From NCBI GenBank assembly GCA_017654735.1, contig JADPYG010000088.1:1674001-1738000 (forward strand): 64,000 nucleotides of DNA, in the 5' to 3' direction. The translations under genes were made by a program, and so were the position numbers. The DNA is from Vishniacozyma victoriae. Lineage: Eukaryota > Basidiomycota > Tremellomycetes > Tremellales > Bulleribasidiaceae. Positions 12,901 through 22,321 of the stretch are shown in pieces. The notes beneath the pieces were generated by a model. The model had not been told where the DNA came from. It worked only from the letters and a program-made list of their open reading frames with translations, and searched no databases. The stretch's first letter is position 1. The number at the start of each line of letters is the position of its first letter.

Positions 12901-13440
12901 ACCTCCTCAAGGGGAGCACGTCAAAAGAAGTCCTCGAGGTTTTCTATCAAGAAGTAGGAATCCGTCTACAACAGTTCGTCCCCGCCTCACCTACTTACCT
13001 ACCGCTGATGTATAGGATTCTGCAACGTCATTTGAAGCGTCAGATCATCTCCCTGGAAGGCGGATTTCAGATCATCGCCGACTTGAATGCTTATCATGCG
13101 TTCGTGACTTCCTTGAAACAACAGCGAATAACGGACGATTTCGCCAATTTGAAGATGTTGGGTCATGTCTATATCGTCAGTGATGCCAAAGATCTGGCAC
13201 AGATCGTACGGGATGTCACGAGATATGGTGGAACGTTCACGCCGGAAGAGTGAGTCATTACCATTCTGCCATAAATGGCGCTGATGGGTAGTATCTACGA
13301 GTTTATTCAGCGGAGAGCTGATTGGAAAAAGATCGAAAAGACTGTTGATAAGGTGAGCTTCCGGTTTCTTGGTGATAGGCTAAAGCTAATGTCAGGCAAT
13401 GTACGCCCTGTCGGTCAAAGAAGATTGTGTTATCATGTAG
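9983..13440 (+). CDS. RCY1: recyclin-1: F-box plus Sec10-like membrane recycling protein
   Basis: Twelve or so exons give a protein near 980 residues. Residues 40-85 hold an F-box (GRFPEVVVLNIVSFLPIPDLPSVARGCKAL). An acidic linker with FGDF/DFDDLP-like repeats follows. The remainder is the helical Sec10/recyclin domain, for example PLLSQARVISLDIFLQATA, AVNGLSMLNPQKW, LLVSLDVALELIHADRDALK and the C-terminal LLKGSTSKEVLEVFYQEVG. In yeast, Rcy1 works with Skp1 in endosome-to-Golgi recycling, including of the SNARE Snc1. Late introns use a GTTCGT donor and yield QRHLKRQIISLEGGFQ. The last coding exon is short (AMYALSVKEDCVIM). The stop lies 70 bases from the convergent RNase H2 stop. Identity rests on the F-box plus Sec10 combination, which is specific to this family. 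Confidence 0.88.
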
Positions 13441-13510
13441 AGTACATGTCGGGTTATGCTGCATCGTAGCATTTATGCAATATTGTACAACTAGATCATC
13501 CGCGTTCGTC

Positions 13511-14753
13511 CTATAGTTCACCGACGCCAGCCACACCAAGATCTCTCCAGACTTTAGGTCTCCCCGTATCATCCCCATTAAACCAGTTTTTCGCTGATTG
13601 TTGAGCGTTATCGTCATTCCATTTACATTCCACCCCTTGTTTATCCAGTAGGACCTTGACTGTAGCCCATGAGAATCGGACAATTCCTTTGTAGCCGAAA
13701 ACAGGATCGATCGAGTCCTTCAGATACGCCTGTGTCCGAGGATCTACCCATCAGCTCTACACACAAATCATGTCCGGCTAGCTGACCTGAGGGATATCCA
13801 CTTCCTCTCGCTACTTCCTCTACTCCTCCATCGCCCAACCTAGAAATCAGCTAGACACGGAAAGGCAAAAAGCGGACATACATCTTATCGACATCCTCTG
13901 CGTCCCTCCAATTTTCGATATATCGATCCCTAGTCACTTTCGCAATGATACTAGCCGCACTGACGATCTTGAATAGCGAATCGGCTTTTGGGCAGACTGT
14001 GAATGTGACTGTTGGGAAGATTACTGAGAGGCGGGCTTGCCATTGTGGTGCTGGACCTAAGGCGTCTACGTAACACTGATATTAGCCTCTCCGCCGTCCA
14101 CACCATTAGGTGGTATGTACCTCTTTGATGTTGATCCCTCGATCCAAGGCAGACTTGATCAAACTTATCGTCGCTTCCTACCTATCAGCTGATGTCCGAA
14201 TCGCCGGAGACAGTGAGCTCACTTCAGCTTGTCGATTCAGATTGATAGGTACACGCCGTAACATCCCTGCCGAGATGCCCTGAGGGGAAAGAGTAGCCGA
14301 GGAGTAACATAACGGCGGGTTCAAGGTGAATGAATCCCATAATCTCTGACGGACATCGTGGCTCAGAACCTTTGAGTCTGCTCATCAGCCTTTCGCCCCG
14401 GAAAGTGAAGAGATCTGGGGGGGACGGAACGCACCGTCGAAACCCATTTCTTCTAATGTCGACTTGAATGACATAGGGCAGTATGCAGCTGCATACACCA
14501 TTGGTCCTGTCCATCAGCTTCCAGTCTACTCAATATTCAAATGAGCTTACCAAGTACAGCTATATCGTCAGCATACATCCCATCCACATTCAGGTGACTC
14601 ACGCCCACGGCCAGCCTCATCAATACCCATAATCCATTCCTCCCCCTCTGGACTCTGAAACGGTGCCGAGTGGTATGTATACGAATCCTGCAATAGGGGC
14701 AAAGGTGAAATATCTACCGGATCGAGTGGATAAGTAGTGCTTGAGCTTGCCAT
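13511..14753 (-). CDS. RNH201: ribonuclease H2 catalytic subunit A
   Basis: Removes ribonucleotides from DNA and degrades RNA in RNA-DNA hybrids in the nucleus. The reassembled chain of about 300 residues carries the RNase HII signature WIMGIDEAGRGPVLGPMVY with the first catalytic aspartate and glutamate, then DSKVLSHDVRQRLW, then VYVDALGPAPQWQARL with another catalytic aspartate, and SIIAKVTRDRYIENW with the fourth acidic residue. It ends KNWFNGDDTGRPKVWRDLGVAGVGEL. Start ATG 14753 (MASSSTTYPL) is the first ATG of the frame and has A at -3; upstream codons lack an ATG. About seven short introns; two of them bracket the GRGPVLG loop, leaving an 8-9 nt exon between them. Confidence 0.93.
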
Positions 14754-15024
14754 TCTGTTGATAGCTGGAAAAGAGTAAGTAAATGACAAAGACTAGATTG
14801 ATTTTGACTTTTGACGCGTCGTGAACATGAGCTGGTTTTCCACGCGACGAGGATTCAAATACCCGGTTTTATATGTCGATGCAACGGGATTACAATTTAA
14901 CTAGTCTATAACGCCGTGAGACCCGCTACAGTCTATAACGGGATGAAGGGAACGGAAACCGATACAAGGCCGTACTCTATGTTGACTGAGGTCTTTACAT
15001 TGGTCCTACGATTTAGTACTGGCG
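14754..15024 (-). promoter_or_regulatory. RNase H2A upstream region with ACGCGT box and short direct repeat
   Basis: An ACGCGT hexamer lies at 14814-14819, about 60 bases upstream of the ATG, a position that in yeasts would suit an MCB element driving S-phase expression. Further upstream the 11-mer AGTCTATAACG occurs twice about 30 bases apart (near 14903 and 14931). Function is inferred, not shown. Confidence 0.4.
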
Positions 15025-16183
15025 CTATACCGCTGATTGACGTTGACGAGTCGAGCCTGTTCCCGCATAATTGACAACGCGGCGAAGCGAATCACCACGA
15101 AGGGCTTGCCCGTGCGTCCCAGTCTCATCCCACTGGAGGCTTCCTGCGGTCACACCATCTGCATTCGTAAGCACGACTCTCCTTCACGGACGTACGGCGC
15201 TCCATATAAGTACGCGTTCGCTGGTGACATCAGATGTCTTCCAGAATTGCAGCAGGTATGGCTACTCACCTTTGCGTCGATGACCATATCTTTTCCGCCT
15301 AGGAAAAATGCCGTTCTCTTGGGATCCAGACCGTTAAGGATGTCCTCAAACAGTAGGGTGTTGTTCGTCCAGTCAAAGTGCTAGACGTCAGTCTCGGCGA
15401 CGTCAATCGATGCCGTCGGTGGAGAACATACCCGCCGAATACAATGTGCGATGCCGACCTCGCTCGCGACGAGGTAAAAGAGGAGAAGTTCCTGTGCCTG
15501 TATGATCCAGCCAGGATCCAAGGCGGTGAGTGGAGAGGGGGCTCACTGTTGCAGGGCTTCGATAAAAGCAGGACCAAGCGAGGTCGCCTTCCCATGTGCA
15601 GAACACTATTGGATCCACAAAAGTATTACGTTTTGCCAAGCTTGGGCATTCGTTGATGACTGTTTACAGATCAGAATCATCCGTATCATCACTCACTCCA
15701 AGAGTGAGCTACACTGCCATTCGAATGGCTCGAAATGGAGACACCACCCCATGGCTCAGATTTCTCTTCGGAACCAACACTATGCCCTTCATGCCAGAAT
15801 CCAAATTCGGTACAAACCCGTTTTATACTCTCAACAAACTCCGTACGACTCCATGGTCGGAGATGGCGCGAATGAAAGAGCGCTTGGGAGGTGTGAGGCT
15901 GTAGAGGTAGCATCAAAGGATGGTCTGGTAGAGACTCCATCAATCGGTTGACGAGGGCCATCGAATGAAGCTGCTTTTCAGCCATACCTTGGGTGGACAG
16001 TCTCGCTTACCAGACCGAAGCCAAGACCTTGAAGATAGACAACTGGGAGCTTCTCAGCGCGTTTCTCATGGTGACTAGCCGTCCAGCCCGGTGGGATACG
16101 AATGACATTATGATTGCCAGTTTCCCGCAAAGGAAGAAGGCCAGTGACAGAGGGGATGATAGCACTTCAAAGGGGGAAGCCAT
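15025..16183 (-). CDS. alpha/beta hydrolase, 5' end unresolved
   Basis: Minus-strand exons assemble into an alpha/beta hydrolase. In order: LPVVYLQGLGFGL (oxyanion region), HPLMLPLQPH, SISSHSNGSVAHSW holding the nucleophile serine (SHSNG in place of the usual GHSxG), HFDWTNNTLLFEDILNGLDP, FFLGGKDMVIDAK with the acid, and LQWDETGTHGQALRG with the catalytic histidine; stop at 15025. Introns from the nucleophile region downstream are clean GT-AG. The 5' end is not: ATG 16183 (MASPFEVLSS) reaches the conserved frame only through a 32-nt (16075-16106) or 74-nt intron. The frame containing IRIPPGW upstream of the oxyanion motif is interrupted by TGA and TAA further up. The CPL1-like gene ends only about 290 bases upstream, so part of the N-terminus may be missing. 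Substrate unknown. Confidence 0.7.
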
Positions 16184-16467
16184 CAACCCTGTTTGGCTCT
16201 ACAACGACACGACCCGAGCCTGTCACATGGACTTCGCCCATTTAAAGCCCGGGTTTCTCGGATAATAGAAGCAACACCGCCCACCGGATGGCTGGGATGC
16301 CGTCGAAGGCCATGACTTTCACGGAATCCTGAGGGTTAAAGGCAGTACAGCTTATGGTACCATGAAACGTGACCTTTGGCAAGCAGGAATCGATACAGTA
16401 TCAATGAAGATGTATTATAAGTCTATGTCTCGAAATGTACCCAAAAGAAGAGAATCAGACGTCTCTT

Positions 16468-17595
16468 TTATACACATTTGCCATTGAGCAGCTTGAAGCC
16501 CCGCTTACAAGCAAGCGCAACACATTGTCCACCATCACAAGTGGTTCCGCCCCGTACAGCACCAGCCATTTTCGAACAACTACGCCCTCAGCTTATTACA
16601 TATCGTCTGGGGAAAGAACACTTACTCTAATCCGGCGGTAGCGTTTGGTGCGTAGAATTGACCTTCCATACATCCACCACACGATTCGAGCTCCTGGGAT
16701 ACATCGATACACTACTCGTCAGCCACATCACTAAGAATGTACCGGGGACTAACCTCGTATCCATCATCACTACCTCCGATATTACACGCCGTCCACCCGT
16801 TTGGGCAGAAATTGAGTTTGGCAGCTGCTTTGGCAGCTGCTTTGGCAGCTAATGCTTCCCTTTGTTTACGTTTTGTAAGACCCGAAGCAGCTGCTTCTGG
16901 TGTATGGTAATAACCCTTCCTCGTCAGTCTTGTGTCATACGGAGGAGAGCGAAAAGCTCACAAAGTAGGCTGCAGGACCACATGTAGCTCCCCCTCCTCG
17001 GTACGACGAGGGAACTACACAAGAACAAAAGTAATTGTCTCCCTGGTCTGTCAGCTTCACTTCTGTTGGTATTTGGGATCTTGACTTACAGCGGTATTGG
17101 CCCAAAACGTTGCCCTCAAGCCATTCCTACACGAATTTAAACACGCATTCAGTCCAGTAAATGTAGCGGTATTAGCCGCAGTAATGCCTACCGGCTGAGA
17201 AGCATAACATTGAGGATCCAACGACATGTACGAAGTCCTTATATTTCGATTATCGTAGTTGGATCCACAAGCACTTTCATTGCCTAATTGCAAACTCCGT
17301 TGAGAAGGTGTTCCGTTTGAACAATAACATTCTCGAGAGGAAGCATTATAGTACGAATGAGTATTTGCTGTACATGCGTTCTGCACATTAGCATCCGTGC
17401 TTACACATTGGGTAGAAGGGTGAAGCGAGGACTCACGGAACAATCCAAACTAGACGAACGCAGGCGGGGGGTGGGAGCGTTGTTATTTGTCGGAAGAGTA
17501 GAATAGCATCCGGCAAAGAGATTGTCGGCCAAGACGAGAGGTACGAGAGCACAGATGAAGAAGAAGGCACCAGGCCCGAGATTGAAGCTGAACAT
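16468..17595 (-). CDS. secreted cysteine-rich protein with CPL1-like C-terminal domain
   Basis: Five-exon-plus gene from ATG 17595. Residues 1-23 form a signal peptide (FFFICALVPLVLADN). A WSC-like cysteine module follows: FAGCYSTLP, SRECYCSNGT, CLNSCRNG and NYFCSCVV. A linker with three AAAK-type repeats (LAAKAAAKAAAKL) precedes the C-terminal module: NFCPNGWTACN, ECIDVSQELESCGGCMEG, DCSKMAGAV, TTCDGGQCVALACKRGF and NGKCV at the end. The last module follows the CPL1-like pattern found in secreted proteins of Cryptococcus relatives. Acts outside the cell or in the wall by inference; no catalytic motif. No GPI signal or C-terminal membrane segment is seen. Confidence 0.8.
16819..16850. repeat. 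12-bp tandem repeat encoding Ala-Ala-Ala-Lys units
   Basis: The unit GGCAGCTGCTTT is repeated a little over two and a half times in phase with the CPL1-like gene (minus strand), giving the AAAK linker. Multiples of three bases keep the frame, so unit number could vary between strains. Confidence 0.8.
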
Positions 17596-18089
17596 TGCCG
17601 CTGGCGAGTGTATGGCTGTACGAGTTTCGATGAGAAATGAGTCTATGAAGAAAGGATGAAAAGAGTAGACATCACCGCCTCGTCAGTCCTTCATATACTT
17701 TTACGATCATACACTAGAATCCAGAACCCCAGTTCTAGGTCTTCAGGTCTTCAGGATCAAGGATAAACTTAACAGACGCCACTTTTACGACTTCCAGAAC
17801 ATATCGAGCCAAGACATCCATCTTTCTAGTTCAGGAACAGGATCATTCCGACGCCACTTTAGGGTTTGGCCACTTCCGGATCCTGATCTTAACGTGATTC
17901 CAGCTCTTCGATGAAACACTTCATGCAGGGATCGCCTTCGCAGCCTCGTTAAACCCTCGGTAACCGTTACGTGTTCATGAAAGGGCGCTCAAGGAACCTG
18001 TATATGTGTATATCGACTACTAGTATTACTGATATTACTAGACAAACGCCTACCCGAGATCCGATCACTTTTCCTCATAGATCTCTTAG
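17596..18089 (-). promoter_or_regulatory. upstream region of the CPL1-like gene
   Basis: About 490 bases without coding signal, serving as promoter for the CPL1-like gene and 3' end of the acyltransferase gene. The 11-mer GACGCCACTTT occurs twice in the same orientation (17775-17785 and 17850-17860), 75 bases apart, and AGGTCTTCAGG-like short repeats lie near 17735-17755. These are candidate factor-binding sites only. Confidence 0.4.
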
Positions 18090-20253
18090 TCATTCCGGAC
18101 CACCACCTTCGTCACCGCTAGTCGCAGCCCAATGACTCTTGGTCTTTCCAGACCCTAGCCTAGCCCCTTTACTCCTGAGGTACTCGACAACTTCACGACC
18201 CCCTCTTTTGCCTTGAAATAATGGCCTTTCCCATTCCGGCAATTTCTCATGCTCGGCCGAGTCCTTCAATACTTCTCCACCGTGGGATTCAGCAAGCCAG
18301 AAGCTAGCATTTAACTGTACATCCTTCTCTTCTAATTCGTATAGGACATTGGCGAGTTGACGAACAGCTTCAAGCCTCGTGCGAAGGACGTTTCGGACTA
18401 GTCGTCGGGATGGGAGGTGCTGAGGTTTGACATACTTTTCAGGCTTTGTTGTGGCCGGCAGACCGGCGACTTTCGGCGGATTGGGTGCGAACGACATGGC
18501 TTTTTCGGTAAACGACTGAATGGACATTTCGACCGAGCTTGGGACCCAAACACCGATCAGGATACGCCAGGCCGCTAGTAGTCGCTTGTATCTGTGGTGT
18601 TAGCCGATTACAACATGACAGATCTCGCTTACGCATTGTAATTCTGGTCAATGAGCGCAGAGTGATATCGGCCCATTGCAAAAACAGCTCCAGCAGCGAT
18701 AGCGAAACCTAATGGAACCTGTCTAAAGACGGCCCAGAATGTAAAGAACAGGACAGGGTATGTCAAGAAGGACAATACAAGTCCTAGGGCAATCTTCATC
18801 TGAGCCTGAGTTTCCAGTTCATCTTCGACCAGCCTGGACCCAAGGATACCGACAATGTATATCGGGATGTGGGTGATGAGCGGGAAAACGAAGAATGGTA
18901 GTCGGATAAGGGACGCGAGCGTGTCTTTGATGAGGAGCCAGAGGGGCAGGAAGCGATTGGGCAGCGAGAGCTTTCTTTTTGGGTCAAGGTCGCGTGGCAG
19001 AGGGATGTCGGTGAGCGCTTGATTGGATAGACGAGATGCAGTGAGAAGTCGAGAGTAAGTGACGAGCAAGGAGCGGAGGTCTTCGACGCTCTTGTTGCCA
19101 GAGGTCGAGAGGAGGTCCACCAGACTGTCATCAGCTCCAGCCTACTAGTCTTATCATTGCACTCACGTTTGAGACACGTCGACAAAGTCTTGCAGCTTCA
19201 AGTCATCCTCTTTCTCCCAGAGTATCTCTCTAGCCATCACTGCAGCGAACGCGGTGTCCCTACGAGATCAGCTTCAGTCCTGAAGATACAGAGGACTCAC
19301 CAGTCAAGCGCATTAACGCTGTTCTTGAGCAGCTCTACCTCCAAAGTCCTAGTCAATCGCTTGACGGCATGCTTATTCGCCCCTTCAACTTCACTCATAA
19401 ATTCCTCCTTGTATGCATCCATCGTAATAGGCTTGCCATAACTGTCGTCAGCATCTGCAGGCACACATATGACGTACTGAACGACAACCCGACTCCGGTA
19501 CTTTCGTTTATCACAATAAGCAATTCCGACAGGTATGATGACGGCTGGTTCTCCTTCTTGTGGTCCGCCGTTCTCTTCTGTTCCATTCAGGTATCGAAGG
19601 TATTCGAGAGCCGACCAAGCTGTTCCGTCTTTGAGGGGAATCATGTGTGGTTCGGTGTGCGAAGTGCCTTCGGGGAAGACTCCAATAGACTCGCCAAGGC
19701 TCAGTGCTGCTTGTCAGCTCACTCAACCGAGTTTTGACAGCTTACCATCAAAGGTCCCTTTGAATAGCTTCTGATTATTCTTGTTCTTCCTGTCCACAGC
19801 TTGATTGTCAGTCCAATTGAGGCTACGGTAGATTGACATACCGATATTACCGGCATGCCGGAGCAGAGCACCGACAGCTGGGTTCTTGAAAAGCGAGTCT
19901 TTGACCTGACCATCAGTCATCACTCGTACGCAAAGCTCAGGACATACCCAGTAATGCAGTGAAAGTCCGTGCGGGACGGTATTGCTGAGTACCGCTGGCT
20001 GATACATCAGCTGTGCCGTCGATAGGATCAACAAGTATGAGCTAGGCCTACATCAATAGCCATATTTGCATGGGTACACGCGCTAATCTCATCAGTCACT
20101 TGACTCGCAGCACTGGTTTGGTCACACGTACAAAATGACCGGTCCCTCCTTTGGTACATTATCAGAACCAATCACCTCAATCTCTCGAAAGAAAGAAGTG
20201 ATGGCTGAGTTAGACAGAGCTACGAGTGGTTTATGAGTGAAGCCGAATGGCAT
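18090..20253 (-). CDS. GPT2: glycerol-3-phosphate acyltransferase, Sct1/Gpt2 type
   Basis: First enzyme of phospholipid and triacylglycerol synthesis: transfers an acyl group from acyl-CoA to glycerol-3-phosphate at the ER. About 590 residues in ten or so exons. FFREIEVIGSDNVPKEGPVIF leads into CTHANMAID, the HX5D acyltransferase motif as in fungal Gpt2. Then IGVFPEGTSHTEPHMIPLKDG (substrate-binding FPEG motif) and IIPVGIAYCDK. Hydrophobic segments near the C-terminus (IRLPFFVFPLITHIPIYIVG, IALGLVLSFLTYPVLFFTFW, GFAIAAGAVFAM) anchor it in the membrane. Start 20253 (MPFGFTHK) is preferred over ATG 20364 because it has A at -3 and begins near the family start; the upstream ATG adds 37 residues. 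Which yeast paralogue it matches cannot be told. Confidence 0.88.
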
Positions 20254-20465
20254 TCTAGTATATATATGTACTGCCAAGTATTGTAATGTATAGCAGAAGA
20301 GGGAGAGTGGAGACGTGACATGACGAGTTAGAGTAGATAGCCGGATTCTATTTAATCCCTCCATTTAATCAATACTGATTGCCGTTACCGGGTGTGCCTG
20401 AATGGAATTTTAAGGTAGAAATCACTCAACTCATCATTACACACCAGTACAATATAGTATATACA
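20254..20465. promoter_or_regulatory. divergent promoter, acyltransferase and SRP40
   Basis: Only 212 bases separate the divergent start codons. A TATATATAT run lies at about 20259-20268 just upstream of the acyltransferase ATG on its strand. Both transcripts must initiate in this interval. Confidence 0.45.
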
Positions 20466-22034
20466 ATGGTCAAACTAGCACCAGCACAAGAAAAGGGTAT
20501 GTCGGCTTCCAGCTCGAGGACAATATACTGATACAATCAGAGCTAGACTCTGCAGTCCTAGCTTACCTCGTTGCACGAGGTCTGACACGATCAGTCAAAG
20601 CGTTCGAGGGAGAGACCAAAGCAAAAATCGCAACTGCAGGTGTATTGGAAACCGCATGGCTCGCTGGAAGCTCAAAGGCGTAAGCTACGGTGGGCATGGT
20701 TTCGCAAGCTGAGCTGATGTCTAGATCCACTGAGACTGCCGCCAAGCCCGCCGTTAGCACCAAAGCCGATTCCGACTCTTCCTCCGATTCTGACTCTTCA
20801 TCCGACGATGAGGAAGCTGCCCCAGTCGCCAAAGCCGTCGTCTTAGATGTTGAAGCTGAGTCTTCGAGCTCGAGCTCCGATTCCGAGTCCGATACTTCCA
20901 GCGATTCGGACTCTGACTCGGACGAGGAAGTCGATACCGCACTCACTTCTGGTCTATTGGATGTAGAGGCTGAGGAGAGTGGTTCCGAGGGAGACACTGA
21001 GTCTGACGAGGAGGATGATGATTCCGGTAAGCTGTTACATCCACGACGGACAATATAGCTGATTTCGTAGAATCCAGCAGCTCTGAGTCCAGCAGTGAAG
21101 AAGAAGAGGAAGTCAAGCGACCTGGAATTGGAGCTCCCAAAGTAGCTGTTGCCGCTCCCAAAGCCGCCAAAGCACCTTCTCCTGCTCCTTCTTCTTCGTC
21201 ATCGTCTTCTTCCTCATCGTCAGACTCAAGCTCCGACTCGAGCTCGGAAGAAGAAGCACCAGTCACTCGACCAGGGATCGGAGCTACCAAGCCCGTAGTC
21301 GCCAAAGCCAAATCCGCTTCCTCCTCGTCCTCTTCATCGTCTAGCTCCTCATCCTCGAGCTCATCCGATTCCGACTCCGACTCTGAGGCTGAAGCGCCCG
21401 TCAAACCTGCTCAAGCAGCCCCAGTCGCCGGTGTCAAGCGAAAAGCCCCTTCACCCAGTCCTTCCGACTCCTCCTCTTCTTCCTCGTCGTCCTCATCTTC
21501 CAGCTCTTCTTCTTCCTCATCTGGATCCAAAAAGGTAGCAAAGAAGACCAACGGCGATGCCCCCACTACTACTACCACTACCATCACTGAGGAGACCACC
21601 CCCACCGAGACAATCGTTACTACAATCACCGAGACTAAGCCCGCTGGAGCTGGTCCCCAGGTCCATCCATCGAGGGTTCAGAGGGAAATCAAGAAGATCC
21701 CAAATCAGCGATTCTCCAGGATCAAAGAAGCTGATGTCATCTACCACGACCCTGGACTCATGGACAACTCGTTCGATGCTAGGGTAAGTTTTCTCGTAGT
21801 CATAATGGGCTTAGCTGATGTATAGACTCGGGCCGGAGCCAGTATCAGTGATTACGGAGCTAAAGCATCGCGGGATTTGATCGTTACCCGAGGAGCTGGA
21901 TTCAGAAAGGAAAAGAACAAGAAGAAGCGAGGAGTGAGTCCAGGTGTTGTTGTCGTCAAATCAAGCTGACAGTATAGTCTTATGCCGGAGGAGAGATCAC
22001 CATGGAATCCCACAGTATCAAATTCGACGATTAG
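20466..22034 (+). CDS. SRP40: SRP40/Nopp140 nucleolar phosphoprotein
   Basis: Nucleolar chaperone of box C/D and H/ACA snoRNPs. The protein of about 430 residues has an N-terminal LisH-like segment (ELDSAVLAYLVARGLTRSVKAF), then alternating acidic serine clusters and basic Ala/Lys/Pro linkers, including two RPGIGA spacers. It ends in the diagnostic SRP40 C-terminal domain: FSRIKEADVIYHDPGLMDNSF, GAKASRDLIVTRGAGFRKEKNKKKRG and ITMESHSIKFDD. Six exons. The serine runs are probable casein kinase 2 targets by family knowledge. Long open frames on the opposite strand over the serine tracts are artefacts of serine/glutamate codon composition. Confidence 0.93.
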
Positions 22035-22119
22035 TCGTCCCGGCGCATTCCTTCTTTTTCTCGGTTCATAAGATTGTAGACTCTAGATTCTAGATGCTAT
22101 GTTATGCATTTAATACAAT

Positions 22120-22262
22120 GGCAAGAAAAGATGGACCAGTTGGATAGTCGTGATGCAGTGTATAAAGACGCTGTTGGGAGCGATATTACAAATTGGCAAG
22201 AAAAGAGAAATCTATGGGACCAGTTGGATAGTCATGATGCAGGGTAATCAACGCTGTTGGAG
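22120..22262. repeat. imperfect tandem duplication in 3' spacer
   Basis: Two copies of about 65-75 bases, starting at 22120 and 22195, share GGCAAGAAAAGA, ACCAGTTGGATAGTC, TGATGCAG and ACGCTGTTGG in the same order, with a small insertion and point changes. They lie between the SRP40 stop and the HOM3 stop. No coding capacity. Confidence 0.8.
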
Positions 22263-22321
22263 CGCTATGATGTATGATGGAGAATTTGGATTGGGAAGGA
22301 GACAAGGATGATCGGGATGCT

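Noticed and set aside
15378..16265. Plus-strand open frames that could be joined by a GTGAGT...AAGCAG intron into a 200-residue protein
   Set aside because: The opposite strand gives a recognisable hydrolase triad with better introns; the plus-strand product matches nothing.
20563..21629. Long minus-strand open frames over SRP40 (20563-20997, 20943-21404, 21411-21629)
   Set aside because: They mirror serine/aspartate codons of the plus-strand gene, have no splice pattern and give only low-complexity Ser/Glu products.
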